A stretch of 64,000 bases of DNA from Mangrovimicrobium sediminis (lineage in GTDB: Bacteria > Pseudomonadota > Gammaproteobacteria > Pseudomonadales > Halieaceae), in NCBI RefSeq assembly GCF_004745945.1, contig NZ_SRLE01000009.1, positions 248,001-312,000 of the forward strand. The letters are read 5' to 3'. Numbering within the stretch: the stretch's first letter is position 1; each line of letters begins with the position of its first letter. The notes below the pieces were generated by a model. It had not been told where the DNA came from and made no database searches. It saw only the letters and a list, made by a program, of their open reading frames with translations. Shown one piece after another: positions 18,531 through 26,765 of the stretch. The translations under genes and the position numbers were made by a program.

Positions 18531-19421
18531 TCACAGCGGACTGTAGTCCTGGGGCTTGCGCGGTACGATCGGCATCTGGCCGGGACAGCGCATGACACAG
18601 GTTTCGACGCCGGCCTTGGTGATCGACGGCCGGAAGGATTCGTCGAAGTCCAGCCACAGCAATTTGAGGGACTCCTGCACGCCCTCCTCCTCGATGGAGC
18701 GCTTGAGATAATCGTGCCGGATGTCGAACATCTCTTCGTCGATATACATGTGCATATGCAGGCGCTGCGGCGGCTCGGAGGTGTAGTCCGCCAGGGCGCC
18801 GAAATAGTGGAGCGTGAATTCAGTCTGCTTTCTCACCAGCGCCGTCTTGCTTTTGCCGTAGAAGAACTGGCCGATCCAGGCGTCATCGAACAGCCGGTCG
18901 TAGAGCCGGCGGTGCACCGCGTCGATCACGGCTCGCCCACCCAGTTGCTGGAGGAAGTCATCTTCGCCGCTGTCGTTGTCGGCTTCGCTGTCCAGCTCAT
19001 CGAGACACTGGTTCATAGCGGCGAGCGTGCGGGCAAATACCTGTTGCCACACGGCGTGTTCGTCTGCCGCGAAGTACCGGCCACAGACTTGCTCGCACAG
19101 CAGGACAAATTTTCCCGAGAACAGTTCAAGCAGTGATCGCTCGCGCACACCCAGCGAGTGATGCAGGCGGGTGATGGACTTGAGCCTTACGGGATTGAAA
19201 TCGCGCTCCGCGAGGCTGCCGAGGAATTTCAGGGTGGCAACGACCTTCAGGCGTGCCTGGGCCGGGTCTGTTGGCAGCAGCGCGGCCAGGCCGGCATCGC
19301 GATAGAGGCTCTCGCCAATGAGTCGATCTACGTCATCGCCTCGCACTGACAAACCGCGGTGCACGTCGACCAGGATACGGCGAAATAACAGGAGTTCGTG
19401 GGAAGAAAGACAGGAGTGCAC
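18531..19421 (-). CDS. Tandem two-domain globin (globin plus truncated haemoglobin-like domain)
   Basis: I read two globin domains in about 296 residues. The first (about 8-140) has ITRLHHSLGVRERSL with a candidate proximal His at 87-88, then a G/H-helix region with AVWQQVFARTLAAM, as in flavohaemoglobin-type globins. The second (about 158-260) looks like a truncated haemoglobin: LGGRAVIDAVHRRLYDRL, then RLHMHMYIDEEMFDIR with a candidate proximal His near 222. The domains are separated by an acidic linker (DSEADNDSGEDD). Haem or gas sensing is inferred. The start is uncertain: GTG at 19421 is used here, and a TTG at 19463 would add a Cys-rich segment. It sits between Roadblock and phosphoesterase genes in one operon. 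Confidence 0.68.
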   Translation of the reverse strand: MHSCLSSHELLLFRRILVDVHRGLSVRGDDVDRLIGESLYRDAGLAALLPTDPAQARLKVVATLKFLGSLAERDFNPVRLKSITRLHHSLGVRERSLLELFSGKFVLLCEQVCGRYFAADEHAVWQQVFARTLAAMNQCLDELDSEADNDSGEDDFLQQLGGRAVIDAVHRRLYDRLFDDAWIGQFFYGKSKTALVRKQTEFTLHYFGALADYTSEPPQRLHMHMYIDEEMFDIRHDYLKRSIEEEGVQESLKLLWLDFDESFRPSITKAGVETCVMRCPGQMPIVPRKPQDYSPL

Positions 19422-19431
19422 GGGTGCAGGC

Positions 19432-19497
19432 TCACACGGGAAACAGCAGGCCGCCGAGGACAAACCACAGCGCTCGACGGCCGATACTCACTGGCAT
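19432..19497 (-). CDS. Possible 21-residue hydrophobic leader peptide
   Basis: An ATG on the minus strand, 7 bp after the Roadblock gene stop, opens a 21-codon ORF (MPVSIGRRALWFVLGGLLFPV without its stop is one membrane-length helix) that ends 10 bp before the GTG used for the globin gene. The ribosome-binding site is weak. It could be a tiny membrane peptide, a coupling leader, or chance. Confidence 0.25.
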   Translation of the reverse strand: MPVSIGRRALWFVLGGLLFPV

Positions 19498-19503
19498 GCC
19501 AGG

Positions 19504-19908
19504 TTACGGGGACAGCCTTTCGATTTCGTCCAGCTTGCCGCGCACGGCAGCCCAGCCCATACCGAGGTTGGCCTTCTTTGAGGTAATCAGGACCACCAGC
19601 ACGTTGCGCTTGCCCTTGCAGGTCGCCATGAAGTGGTAGGTACCAGGAGTGCTCATCTGCACTTCTTCAATCGAGTTGGTCACTTCCTCGCCGCGCTGGC
19701 TGGAAAGCAGTTCCTCGACCGCGCGCACGTTCTTGCCGCGAATCATCTCTACCGCAGCGGCGGCCACTGCGTCGAGATAGGTTTGGGTGAAGTACGGCAC
19801 ACTGTGCGCTGCCGCCAGCATCAAGCCAGTGTCCACGTCGACTACCGCTGCGCCGAGGGCGCCGTCGACGTTCCTTTGCATTGTGTTCATTGTTTCCTGT
19901 AAAGACAT
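19504..19908 (-). CDS. Roadblock/LC7-domain protein
   Basis: The 134-residue single-domain protein has the Roadblock/LC7 pattern: ALGAAVVDVDTGLMLAAA near the start, a long helix with DAVAAAAVEMIRG, and a second beta region TYHFMATCKGKRNVLVVLITSK. Bacterial members such as MglB bind and regulate Ras-like GTPases. It lies 15 bp from a second Roadblock gene and downstream of the GTPase gene in the same operon, so it is a likely GTPase partner. Confidence 0.85.
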   Translation of the reverse strand: MSLQETMNTMQRNVDGALGAAVVDVDTGLMLAAAHSVPYFTQTYLDAVAAAAVEMIRGKNVRAVEELLSSQRGEEVTNSIEEVQMSTPGTYHFMATCKGKRNVLVVLITSKKANLGMGWAAVRGKLDEIERLSP

Positions 19909-19923
19909 AACACGTTTTCCTGT

Positions 19924-20322
19924 TTAAGAAATTAAAGCACTGAAGTTTTTTGCTACATTCTCCGCGCAACTCTTCGATGCACTCAGGAGAATTCCCAACC
20001 CGCCCGGGGACTGCGTAACAGCCACCAGTACAAGTATCTTGTTGACGTGCCGGAACACCACGTGGCCGAGGTCGTTCTCGATAACCACGTTCTTACACGC
20101 ACCCATGTTCAACTCTTCCGTCACCGTATCGCCCAGGGACATCAGCGAGCTGCCCATGCTGGCCAGGCGTCGCATCGGCTTTTCCTCCCGCATGTGGTTG
20201 GCGATCATGTGCCCGTCGACACTCACCACCAGCATCGCGTCGATCGCGCTGTAGCGATCCATGGTTTCTAGCAGGCATGGCCTGGTGATTTCTGCCGCTT
20301 GTTCAACCGACAACTTCGTCAT
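19924..20322 (-). CDS. Second Roadblock/LC7-domain protein
   Basis: The 132-residue protein has the LC7 layout: IDAMLVVSVDGHMIANHM for the first strands, RLASMGSSLMSLGDTVTEEL for the helix, and NVVIENDLGHVVFRHV plus KILVLVAVT for the later strands. It is clearly diverged from its neighbour, so the two may form a heterodimer or act on different steps. It lies 20 bp downstream of the GTPase gene. A role as GTPase-activating or scaffold subunit is inference from MglA/MglB. Confidence 0.85.
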   Translation of the reverse strand: MTKLSVEQAAEITRPCLLETMDRYSAIDAMLVVSVDGHMIANHMREEKPMRRLASMGSSLMSLGDTVTEELNMGACKNVVIENDLGHVVFRHVNKILVLVAVTQSPGGLGILLSASKSCAENVAKNFSALIS

Positions 20323-20342
20323 GTTCTTTCACTCGGTAATGT

Positions 20343-20915
20343 CTATCCGCCAATCTCCAGCATCGCAGTCAGTGACTGAAGCAGCAGGTTCACGTCCTCA
20401 GCCTTGCGCGCGTCGATCGGGTAAATCGGGAAAAAGTATCCCTTTTGTTCCATGTACTCGTAGTACTTCTCCATCCCCGAGCTGGCGGCGACGTCAGTGT
20501 GGGTCACCCCGACTACCGCCGTGCTCTGGGCGATGTGATGGCTGAAGTTCTGCAGGTAGGTTTCCAGGTCGCCGAGCGGGTCGGGGGCGGAGTCATCGAC
20601 CATCAACACTACGCCCAGCGCGCCCTTGATCAGGATGTCCCACATGAACCGAAACCGCTCCTGGCCCGGCGTGCCGTAGAGCGCGAGCGTCGTATCCGCG
20701 TCCAGCTGCAACTCGCCGTAGTCCATGGCGACGGTGGTGGTTTCCTTGGAATCCTGTACTTCGTCGGTAGCCACAACATCGGTCTGCACGACTTCGATGT
20801 CGCTGACGGTTCGTATCGCCTGGCTTTTACCAGCGCCGACAGGGCCGGAGAACACGATCTTGATGTCGCTGCTTTCAACGCCATCGAGGTCCAGAAAGTT
20901 TTCTGTCATTGTCAT
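20343..20915 (-). CDS. MglA-like small Ras-type GTPase
   Basis: The 190-residue protein has P-loop GPVGAGKS (24-31), switch I TTTVAMDYG (60-68) with the Mg-binding threonine, and switch II LYGTPGQERF (79-88). The base-recognition motif reads THTD (138-141) instead of NKxD, as in many bacterial GTPases of this group. It should be a molecular switch whose state is read by the Roadblock proteins encoded next. The start ATG overlaps the preceding stop (ATGA), so the two genes are translationally coupled. Assignment to the COG2229/MglA-like group is firm; the process controlled is not known. Confidence 0.9.
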   Translation of the reverse strand: MTMTENFLDLDGVESSDIKIVFSGPVGAGKSQAIRTVSDIEVVQTDVVATDEVQDSKETTTVAMDYGELQLDADTTLALYGTPGQERFRFMWDILIKGALGVVLMVDDSAPDPLGDLETYLQNFSHHIAQSTAVVGVTHTDVAASSGMEKYYEYMEQKGYFFPIYPIDARKAEDVNLLLQSLTAMLEIGG

Positions 20916-21943
20916 TTTGCGAAAAACCTCTTGAGCAGCTTGCCGAGCAATTTTTCTGATTTTTTCGACTTAACCGGTACCGCACTGCTGCTGCCGGCCT
21001 GCTCGCCGGACCCGGCCAGTTCAAGAATACCCAGAGCGTCACAGGCGGACATGAAACGGCAGGCCTGGTCCAGCGGAACATCGAGCGCGACGGACAGGGA
21101 CTGTGCACTCATCCGGGATCTCATCAGGATCCCCGCCGCTTTCATGTACCAGTGCTCGTAGGTGAGCGTGGCGAAGTTCGGCCACCTGCGCAGGCGGTAG
21201 CAGGCGGCCGTATCCACAATCCTGGCATCGTCCAGGGCAAGGGCCGCATGCCAGACCAGGGACTCCATGCGGTAGCCAAAGAAATTCGGCTTGTTGACTA
21301 CCCGACGCAGGGAGGCGTCATCCAGCGAGCGTTGTTGGTAAGTCCTACCCGTGTTCTCGCTTGCTTCACGGGTGGCAAGAAAACCCGCAATCTCGGTAAA
21401 CGTCCCATACACGTCGTCGGTAGTCGCCAGGTAGTACACCGGTCCGGCTCCGGCGAAAGTCAATTCGACACTCTGTTGCTGCTCACGCGCGCACTGCAGC
21501 ACATCGACGACGCGGGAGTACTCGAAGGACTCCGCACTGCCCAGGCTGAAGGTCTCGCTGTCCGCCGCGCGAGGCGGCGTTGAGGCATGTGCCGGCGGCG
21601 CAGCTTCTGTCTGCGACAGCTCGGTATTCGCGGCCGGTTCCTGGGGCTGGAACAGTGCGGATACACCGAGGATGGTCTGCGCGACGTCCGAGCTGCTGCC
21701 GGGTTTCGGGATATACCACTCCACCCCGTCCACCGGTGTCGGGCCGTAGACGATGGGAACGATCTTCTTGCTGTCGATCAGGCGCATGCTCCCGGGATCA
21801 TCCGGGGAGATGACGACGGCATTCGCCTCGCTGGCCTCGACCATACGGAACTGGCCGCGGGATTCCACCATCAACCGATAGAGAATACGGTTCAGATGTG
21901 AGCGCTCAGCAGCGTCAAGCAGTCGTACGTAGAGATTGAGCAA
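20912..21943 (-). CDS. Unrecognised protein heading the GTPase/Roadblock operon
   Basis: The 343-residue soluble protein starts at a TTG correctly spaced from AGGAGG at 21953-21958. Residues 1-90 look like a receiver-type or alpha/beta fold (VRLLDAAERSHLNRIL, then ANAVVISPDDPG). A Pro/Ala-rich linker follows at about 100-125. Residues 140-300 include a helical region resembling winged-helix parts (MSAQSLSVALDVPLDQACRFMSACDALGIL), and the C-terminus is very basic (KSKKSEKLLGKLLKRFFAK), which could contact membrane or nucleic acid. I do not recognise the whole. Position and coupling suggest an effector or activator of the GTPase. Confidence 0.6.
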   Translation of the reverse strand: MLNLYVRLLDAAERSHLNRILYRLMVESRGQFRMVEASEANAVVISPDDPGSMRLIDSKKIVPIVYGPTPVDGVEWYIPKPGSSSDVAQTILGVSALFQPQEPAANTELSQTEAAPPAHASTPPRAADSETFSLGSAESFEYSRVVDVLQCAREQQQSVELTFAGAGPVYYLATTDDVYGTFTEIAGFLATREASENTGRTYQQRSLDDASLRRVVNKPNFFGYRMESLVWHAALALDDARIVDTAACYRLRRWPNFATLTYEHWYMKAAGILMRSRMSAQSLSVALDVPLDQACRFMSACDALGILELAGSGEQAGSSSAVPVKSKKSEKLLGKLLKRFFAK

Positions 21944-22478
21944 CTCTTACATCCTCCTTAAGTTAATACTTGAACCGCCTAAGTCTTAACTCATCCAGGA
22001 GGACTGTTCAGGGCGCAAGATCCAATGAATCGAATGATTCTGTCCCAGCCTATTAGCCTTGGCAATGCAAAGAGGCCAGGCAAATCTCGACACTGTTAAG
22101 CTCTTCACAGAAACAATTCATCGGGCGTTGAAACTGAAGATTTTTAGGAGGAAATTGACTTCCAGCAATGTACGGCAGCAATCATTCTGGTGCGATTTGT
22201 GTACAGGTGGCCACTTACTGCGGAACAAGTGACCGAACGATCACCTACAATCTTTGTGGATACTGGGTTGTCAACAGACTGGTGTGAACGCCGGCTTGGT
22301 CGGAACTCGTTGGTGAACCTGTTGAGAAGTGAGGCACTGGCAGTCAATGGCCTGCACCGGGCGCTTAACGGGGGAGCGAATACGCGCAACCAAGAGTCCG
22401 GCCAGACCGCATCGCCAGGTGGCTGGCCAGCATTGAACATTGCAAGCGCGCCGGACCAGGCCCGGCGCGCCGGCCTGT
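21944..22478. other. Intergenic region upstream of the GTPase operon
   Basis: These 535 bp carry the promoter and AGGAGG of the minus-strand operon and the 3' side of the PEP-CTERM gene. The imperfect arms AGTTAA/TTAACT lie near 21960-21992. On the plus strand an isolated AGGAGG at 22146-22151 precedes a TTG and a 25-codon frame with no recognisable product. The open frame at 22190-22519 lacks a ribosome-binding site and runs into the PEP-CTERM gene. I support no gene here. Confidence 0.5.
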
Positions 22479-23378
22479 TCAGGTGCGCCGGCGGCGCCCC
22501 ACGCCCGCCAGACCCATGAGCGCCGAGCCGAACAACCAGGCCGCGGCGGGTACCGGCACCGGAGACACCTCCATACCCGGGGAGATACCGAAGTAAAAGT
22601 AGTCCGCGAGCTGGATATCCGGCAGGTTCTCGTCCGACAGGCGCGCGAGGTCGTAGGCGGCCTGGTCGAATTCGAACAGCGGGTCGACCCACACTTCCGA
22701 GAACGCCGAAGTGTTGTTGATCGGGTCGATGATCGCCTCCGCCAGCGCGGTCAGTTCGATATGGAACACGGCATTGGTCGGTATACCGTCCAGGTAGTAG
22801 GTGTTGGTCACCTTTTCCCCGTTGTAGAACGGGTCGTCAAAGAACGCCTCGTCATCGGTGTTGTAGTCGACAACCGTCTGGTCACCGAGGATGTTGGTCA
22901 CCCGCACCCGGCCGTAGCCCTGGGTGCCGGTGTTGCTCTGCGAGTCGCCGCCTATCCGGCTGGCCATGGTGGTCAGCGCCAGGTTGATGCTGTCCAGCTC
23001 CGCGTACTCCGGGTAGATCGGCAGGATGGACACGTAGTACTCGAGTTTGGTGTACGTGGAGGCGCTGCGATGGTTCCCGCCGCCACTGGTGCCGACCTTC
23101 TCGATGTGCACGTTGGCCATGGCGGAGCCGGGGTAACCGGTGGTCGTACCCTCGCCGGTCACATGGGCGCGAAAGCCGCTGCCGAAGGTGTAGTCGGTGG
23201 TCTGTGTCCCCACTCCCTGCCAGACCCTGGAGTCGAGGCCGAAGGTCACGACAGAGCGCGCGTGGTTCAGGTCGTAATCCGGCGCGGGAGCGGCCTGCGC
23301 TGCCGGTGTAGCAGCGAACAACAGCGCCAGGCCGAGCGCCGGCGCGAATGTCGGCGCGATAGATTTACGGTAGAACAT
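22479..23378 (-). CDS. PEP-CTERM sorting-domain protein
   Basis: The 299-residue exported protein starts at MFYRKSI behind GAGGAGAG. It has a signal peptide ending near AAQAAP and a C-terminal exosortase signal: VPVPAAAWLFGSALMGLAGVG followed by RRRR. After export an exosortase/archaeosortase-type enzyme (encoded elsewhere) would cut at the signal and release or anchor the protein at the envelope. The mature part is rich in Thr, Ser and Asp with no recognised domain. It follows the FEDPIFG-repeat gene by 25 bp on the same strand. Confidence 0.88.
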   Translation of the reverse strand: MFYRKSIAPTFAPALGLALLFAATPAAQAAPAPDYDLNHARSVVTFGLDSRVWQGVGTQTTDYTFGSGFRAHVTGEGTTTGYPGSAMANVHIEKVGTSGGGNHRSASTYTKLEYYVSILPIYPEYAELDSINLALTTMASRIGGDSQSNTGTQGYGRVRVTNILGDQTVVDYNTDDEAFFDDPFYNGEKVTNTYYLDGIPTNAVFHIELTALAEAIIDPINNTSAFSEVWVDPLFEFDQAAYDLARLSDENLPDIQLADYFYFGISPGMEVSPVPVPAAAWLFGSALMGLAGVGRRRRT

Positions 23379-23403
23379 GAATCTCTCCTCGGCTCGCGCC
23401 GGT

Positions 23404-24147
23404 CTATTTGCGGTTGGCGGTGAACGGGAGAATCGCGGCCGAATAACCGACCTCGGATCCGGCGTCCAGGGACAGCGGCGCAACGATCAGCATGTACTCG
23501 GCCGGGCCTTCATAACTGGCGCCGCCCACCCCCCAGATGCCGTAGAGCACCTGCTCTGGGTTCTGGGCCTCGCGGCTTCCCACTCCGCCGTAGTAGGCGT
23601 CGGACGTCTGGGGCTTGAACGCGACACCGTTGGTACCCCAGACCGCTTCCAGGCTGGGCGGCGCTTCCCCACCAAACAGGGGATCTTCAAAACCGAAGAT
23701 GGGATCCTCAAAACCGAAAATCGGATCCTCGAAACCAAAGATGGGATCCTCAAAACCGAACAGCGGATCCTCGAATCCGAAGATCGGGTCCTCAAAGGCC
23801 TGCCAGGACGACACCAGGCGTCCGGCACCGATCTCGATCAGCGCACTCTTGCCCGGGTTGGCCAGGATCGGCTCGGACAGCGAGCCGTAGACCACATGCC
23901 CGGTCTCGATGTCGACCACCCCGACCACCATGATCATCTTCTCCCCACGAGAAGTGATCGCGGCGAGTTGGGTGTTCTCCACCATCTTCTGCGCCAGCTC
24001 GGGCAGGCTGGCGTACTCGCCCTCGATGCCCGCACTGAAGCTCGCGGCGGCGACGTCGGTTTTCAACTGTGCCTGGACCGGTGCGGTGAGAGCCCCAGCC
24101 AGTGCGAGGCCCGCCATGTGGACGGCAAACTGCTTGTTCATAATCAT
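23404..24147 (-). CDS. Secreted protein with six FEDPIFG heptad repeats
   Basis: The 247-residue protein has a signal peptide (cleavage near PVQAQ). After an N-terminal region containing EKMIMVVGVVDIETGHVVYGS it carries six tandem heptads of the form FEDP(I/L)FG at about residues 118-159, then a Gly-rich C-terminus ending in AAILPFTANRK. I do not recognise a family. The regular Phe/Asp/Pro pattern suggests a repetitive surface or assembly motif. The start ATG follows GGGAG; a second in-frame ATG lies two codons later. It is co-oriented with and 25 bp upstream of the PEP-CTERM gene, and the pair is likely one operon. Confidence 0.75.
   Translation of the reverse strand: MIMNKQFAVHMAGLALAGALTAPVQAQLKTDVAAASFSAGIEGEYASLPELAQKMVENTQLAAITSRGEKMIMVVGVVDIETGHVVYGSLSEPILANPGKSALIEIGAGRLVSSWQAFEDPIFGFEDPLFGFEDPIFGFEDPIFGFEDPIFGFEDPLFGGEAPPSLEAVWGTNGVAFKPQTSDAYYGGVGSREAQNPEQVLYGIWGVGGASYEGPAEYMLIVAPLSLDAGSEVGYSAAILPFTANRK
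23671..23796. repeat. Six 21-bp in-frame tandem repeats encoding FEDP(I/L)FG
   Basis: Six consecutive 21-bp units code for the heptad. Units differ mainly at third positions (for example ATC/CTG for Ile/Leu and varied Phe and Gly codons), so the protein repeat is kept while the DNA has diverged. This argues for selection on the peptide rather than recent slippage. Confidence 0.9.
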
Positions 24148-24276
24148 TGTCGTGCTGCTCCCTGTTCGAAACGTGGGTTCATTGCGTGGAAACCTCTGTT
24201 TGTAAATGGCCGGGCAGAATCCGGGTCATTCAAGAGGTAAAACACGCCAGGGGCGCCACAACTGACACGCGCAGCG

Positions 24277-24320
24277 AAAAAAAATGAAAAATTTTTGGGG
24301 AGGGGGCCCAGACAAGCCCC
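24277..24320 (-). terminator. Terminator of the sigma/kinase operon
   Basis: Read on the minus strand, GGGGC (24316-24320) pairs with GCCCC (24303-24307) around an 8-nt loop. It is followed by CTCCCC and long T-runs (24277-24296), starting 12 bp after the kinase stop codon. The stem is short but the U-tract is strong. Confidence 0.55.
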
Positions 24321-24332
24321 GGATGTGAGCGC

Positions 24333-26765
24333 TTACTTTACTTCGAACCCCTGCTGGACAAGCAGGTCGTTGAAGGGCTGGTCAGCCATACCGGATGCCT
24401 GGATAGCCGCCACCAGGGGCCGAACCTCCTCGTGGCGGCCCAGTTGCAGCCAGGCCACGGCCAGCGTGTACTGGTAGTATTTGTTGTCCGGCTCCTGCCG
24501 CCAGACCGGCTCGATCAGCGCCGCCGCCTCCCGCCACAGGGCCTCGGCCCGCTCGCGCCCGCCCAGCTTCGCGGTCAGGTTGGCGACGCTGACCAGGTCT
24601 ACGGCGAGGTCGTTGGCGGCGGTGAAACTGCCCGCATCCGCAGCGGCAATCTCCCGGGATATGGCCAGGCCCCTGCGGTAGCGCTGCAGCGCGGTGGCGT
24701 CGTCGCCGCGGCGCTCGGCGGTCTCCCCGCCGGTGGTGAAGGAATAGGCCAGCTCGCGCTGGTACTCGCGGTTTTGTGGCGCCATCGCCTGCAGACGCTC
24801 GCCGGTTTCGATGGCGGTGACCATCGCGGCGTCGGCGCCAGCGTAGTCACCGAGTTGGGTGAGCATGTACGCCTGCTGGTTGAGCAGGATACGGTGGTTG
24901 TCGAGGGTCTCGATGTCATCGCCGGCGCCCCGAGCGCGGCGCGCGATCACCAGGGCCCGCTCCAGCGCGGTCAGGGCGTCGCGCGGCTCGCCGTAGTCGA
25001 AGGCGTGCCAGGCCAGGGCCTGCCAGGAGTGCGATTCGTCGAGCAGCCAGCGGGTGCCGCCCTCCACCTCGACCATCTCCCCCGCAATCGCCAGCGCCGC
25101 GCGCAGGTGCTCCCCCGCGGCGTCGCCCTGGTCGTATTCCATGTAGTGCCAGCCCAGTTGCAGCTGCGCCTCCCACAGCGGCTCGCGCGAGGCATCCGGG
25201 TGGCGCTCCACCAGTTCGCCGGCCAGGCTGGCGGCCTCCAGCAGTACCGCTTCAGTCTGCTCCCGCTGGCCCTCGGAGGCGCGCGTTTCGCTTTCCAGGA
25301 TGAGCACTCGCGAGCGCTGTTCCAGCAAGGCGCGACGGTGCGCCTCGCGATCCTCCACCTGGGCAAGGATGGCACGGGCCTGCTGGTAGGCATCCAGCGC
25401 GGCAGTGGATTCCTCCAGGGCGTCGAACACCCGGCCCGCATTGGTATAAGCCACGGCACTTTGCAACCTGGCCGGGTCGTCCAGGGTACGCGGGTCCTGC
25501 CGCGCCAGGTGCTCGATGCTGCGCTCGGCCACCAGCTGCAGCAGGTCGATACGGCCGATCCGGGCCAGGCGGTCGAACAGGTCGCCGAGCATGAAGTTGA
25601 ACAGGCGGTCGCCGGCGTGCTTCTCCGCCTGGGTGGCCTGTTGCAGGGCACCGACATCGGCGGTGTATTTCCAGGTTGCCCAGGCGGTGCCAGCGAGGGC
25701 CAGCGCGGCGATGGATGCCGCCAGGGTATGCCGGCGCAGCGCCTTGGCCGCCACGTGAAAGGGGCGATGGCGGCCCACCGCCAGCGGCAGGTCGTTGAGC
25801 CAGGCGTCGAGGTCGGTGCGCAGGGCGGCGGCCGAGGCGTAGCGCGCGGCGGGTTTTTCCCGCGTGCACTTGCCGATGACATCGCGCAGGTCGCGCGGCA
25901 CCCCGGCCCGGCGCAACCGCGCCATGCGCTCCTCTGGCGGCAACTGCCCGACGTTTTCCACGCTGTCGCCGAGGCAGGCCTGGGCCAGCAACATACCCAG
26001 GGAATACAGGTCTGCCCGCGCATCCACGGGTTCGCCGGCGAGTTGCTCCGGCGCTGCGTAGCCGCGGCTGCCGAACACCGCACCGGGGGTATCGTCCGCA
26101 GTGCTGGCCGCCTGCAGCGCGATACCGAAATCGATCAGCACCGGGTAGGCGGTGCCGTTTATATCGCGCACCATCACGTTGCCCGGCTTGATGTCCATGT
26201 GCACCACCCCGCGCAGGTGGATGAACTGCAGGGCCTCGCACAGATCGCGCACCAGCCGTGCGAGCCCACGCCAGTCGAGCTGCTGCTCGCGGCAGTAGGC
26301 GGTGAAGTGCGGGCCGTCGATGTATTCCAGCACCAGCCAGGGGCGCTCCGCCGCGCCCAGGCCACCGTCGAGAATCTGCACAATACCCGGGTGCGGCAGG
26401 TCCGCCAGCAATTGCATCTCGCGCAGGAACTGCTCCTGCATCAGGCCGCGGTGGTAGTGGCCGGCGAGCAGCTTGATCACCACCGTGCGGTTGTAGACAC
26501 CGTCCGCGCGCTCGGCGAGGAACACCTCGCTCTGCCCGCCGCTGTCGATACGCCGCAATACCCGGTAGCGGGAACCGCCGATCTCCGCGGTGACGTTGTC
26601 GCCGCCGAAGGCCTGGCCGAGCACTTCGCCGGCGGCGGTATCGAGGGATTCGTCCAGCAGGCGCGCGGTAATGCCCAGCCGTTCCAGGCACTCGTCGGCA
26701 CCCTGCTCGTCGTCGCTATCCAGAGCGGCGTCGATGCGCCGCCACTTGTCGAGCAGGTCGCTCAC
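24333..26765 (-). CDS. Membrane Ser/Thr protein kinase with C-terminal TPR region
   Basis: In this 810-residue kinase the domain spans about 65-330: ATP loop RIDSGGQSEVFLAE, Lys98 (VVIKLL), catalytic loop HMDIKPGN (189-196, with Met in place of Arg of HRD), DFG at 212-214, and APEQLAG. One membrane helix lies near 350-370 (LAASIAALALAGTAW). The remaining 430 residues are tetratricopeptide-like helices (YTNAGRVFDALEESTAAL; RELAYSFTTGGETAERRG). The kinase is cytoplasmic and the TPR part probably periplasmic. Its GTG start overlaps the stop of the ECF sigma gene (GGGTGAGC), so the two are made together, as in known ECF/kinase pairs. Confidence 0.9.
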   Translation of the reverse strand: MSDLLDKWRRIDAALDSDDEQGADECLERLGITARLLDESLDTAAGEVLGQAFGGDNVTAEIGGSRYRVLRRIDSGGQSEVFLAERADGVYNRTVVIKLLAGHYHRGLMQEQFLREMQLLADLPHPGIVQILDGGLGAAERPWLVLEYIDGPHFTAYCREQQLDWRGLARLVRDLCEALQFIHLRGVVHMDIKPGNVMVRDINGTAYPVLIDFGIALQAASTADDTPGAVFGSRGYAAPEQLAGEPVDARADLYSLGMLLAQACLGDSVENVGQLPPEERMARLRRAGVPRDLRDVIGKCTREKPAARYASAAALRTDLDAWLNDLPLAVGRHRPFHVAAKALRRHTLAASIAALALAGTAWATWKYTADVGALQQATQAEKHAGDRLFNFMLGDLFDRLARIGRIDLLQLVAERSIEHLARQDPRTLDDPARLQSAVAYTNAGRVFDALEESTAALDAYQQARAILAQVEDREAHRRALLEQRSRVLILESETRASEGQREQTEAVLLEAASLAGELVERHPDASREPLWEAQLQLGWHYMEYDQGDAAGEHLRAALAIAGEMVEVEGGTRWLLDESHSWQALAWHAFDYGEPRDALTALERALVIARRARGAGDDIETLDNHRILLNQQAYMLTQLGDYAGADAAMVTAIETGERLQAMAPQNREYQRELAYSFTTGGETAERRGDDATALQRYRRGLAISREIAAADAGSFTAANDLAVDLVSVANLTAKLGGRERAEALWREAAALIEPVWRQEPDNKYYQYTLAVAWLQLGRHEEVRPLVAAIQASGMADQPFNDLLVQQGFEVK

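Noticed and set aside
22190-22519. 109-codon plus-strand ORF upstream of the PEP-CTERM gene
   Set aside because: It starts at GTG with no ribosome-binding site, runs into the C-terminal coding part of the PEP-CTERM gene, and shows no family pattern.
23671-23796. CRISPR-like array
   Set aside because: The 21-bp units are contiguous, in frame and encode a protein heptad; there are no spacers.
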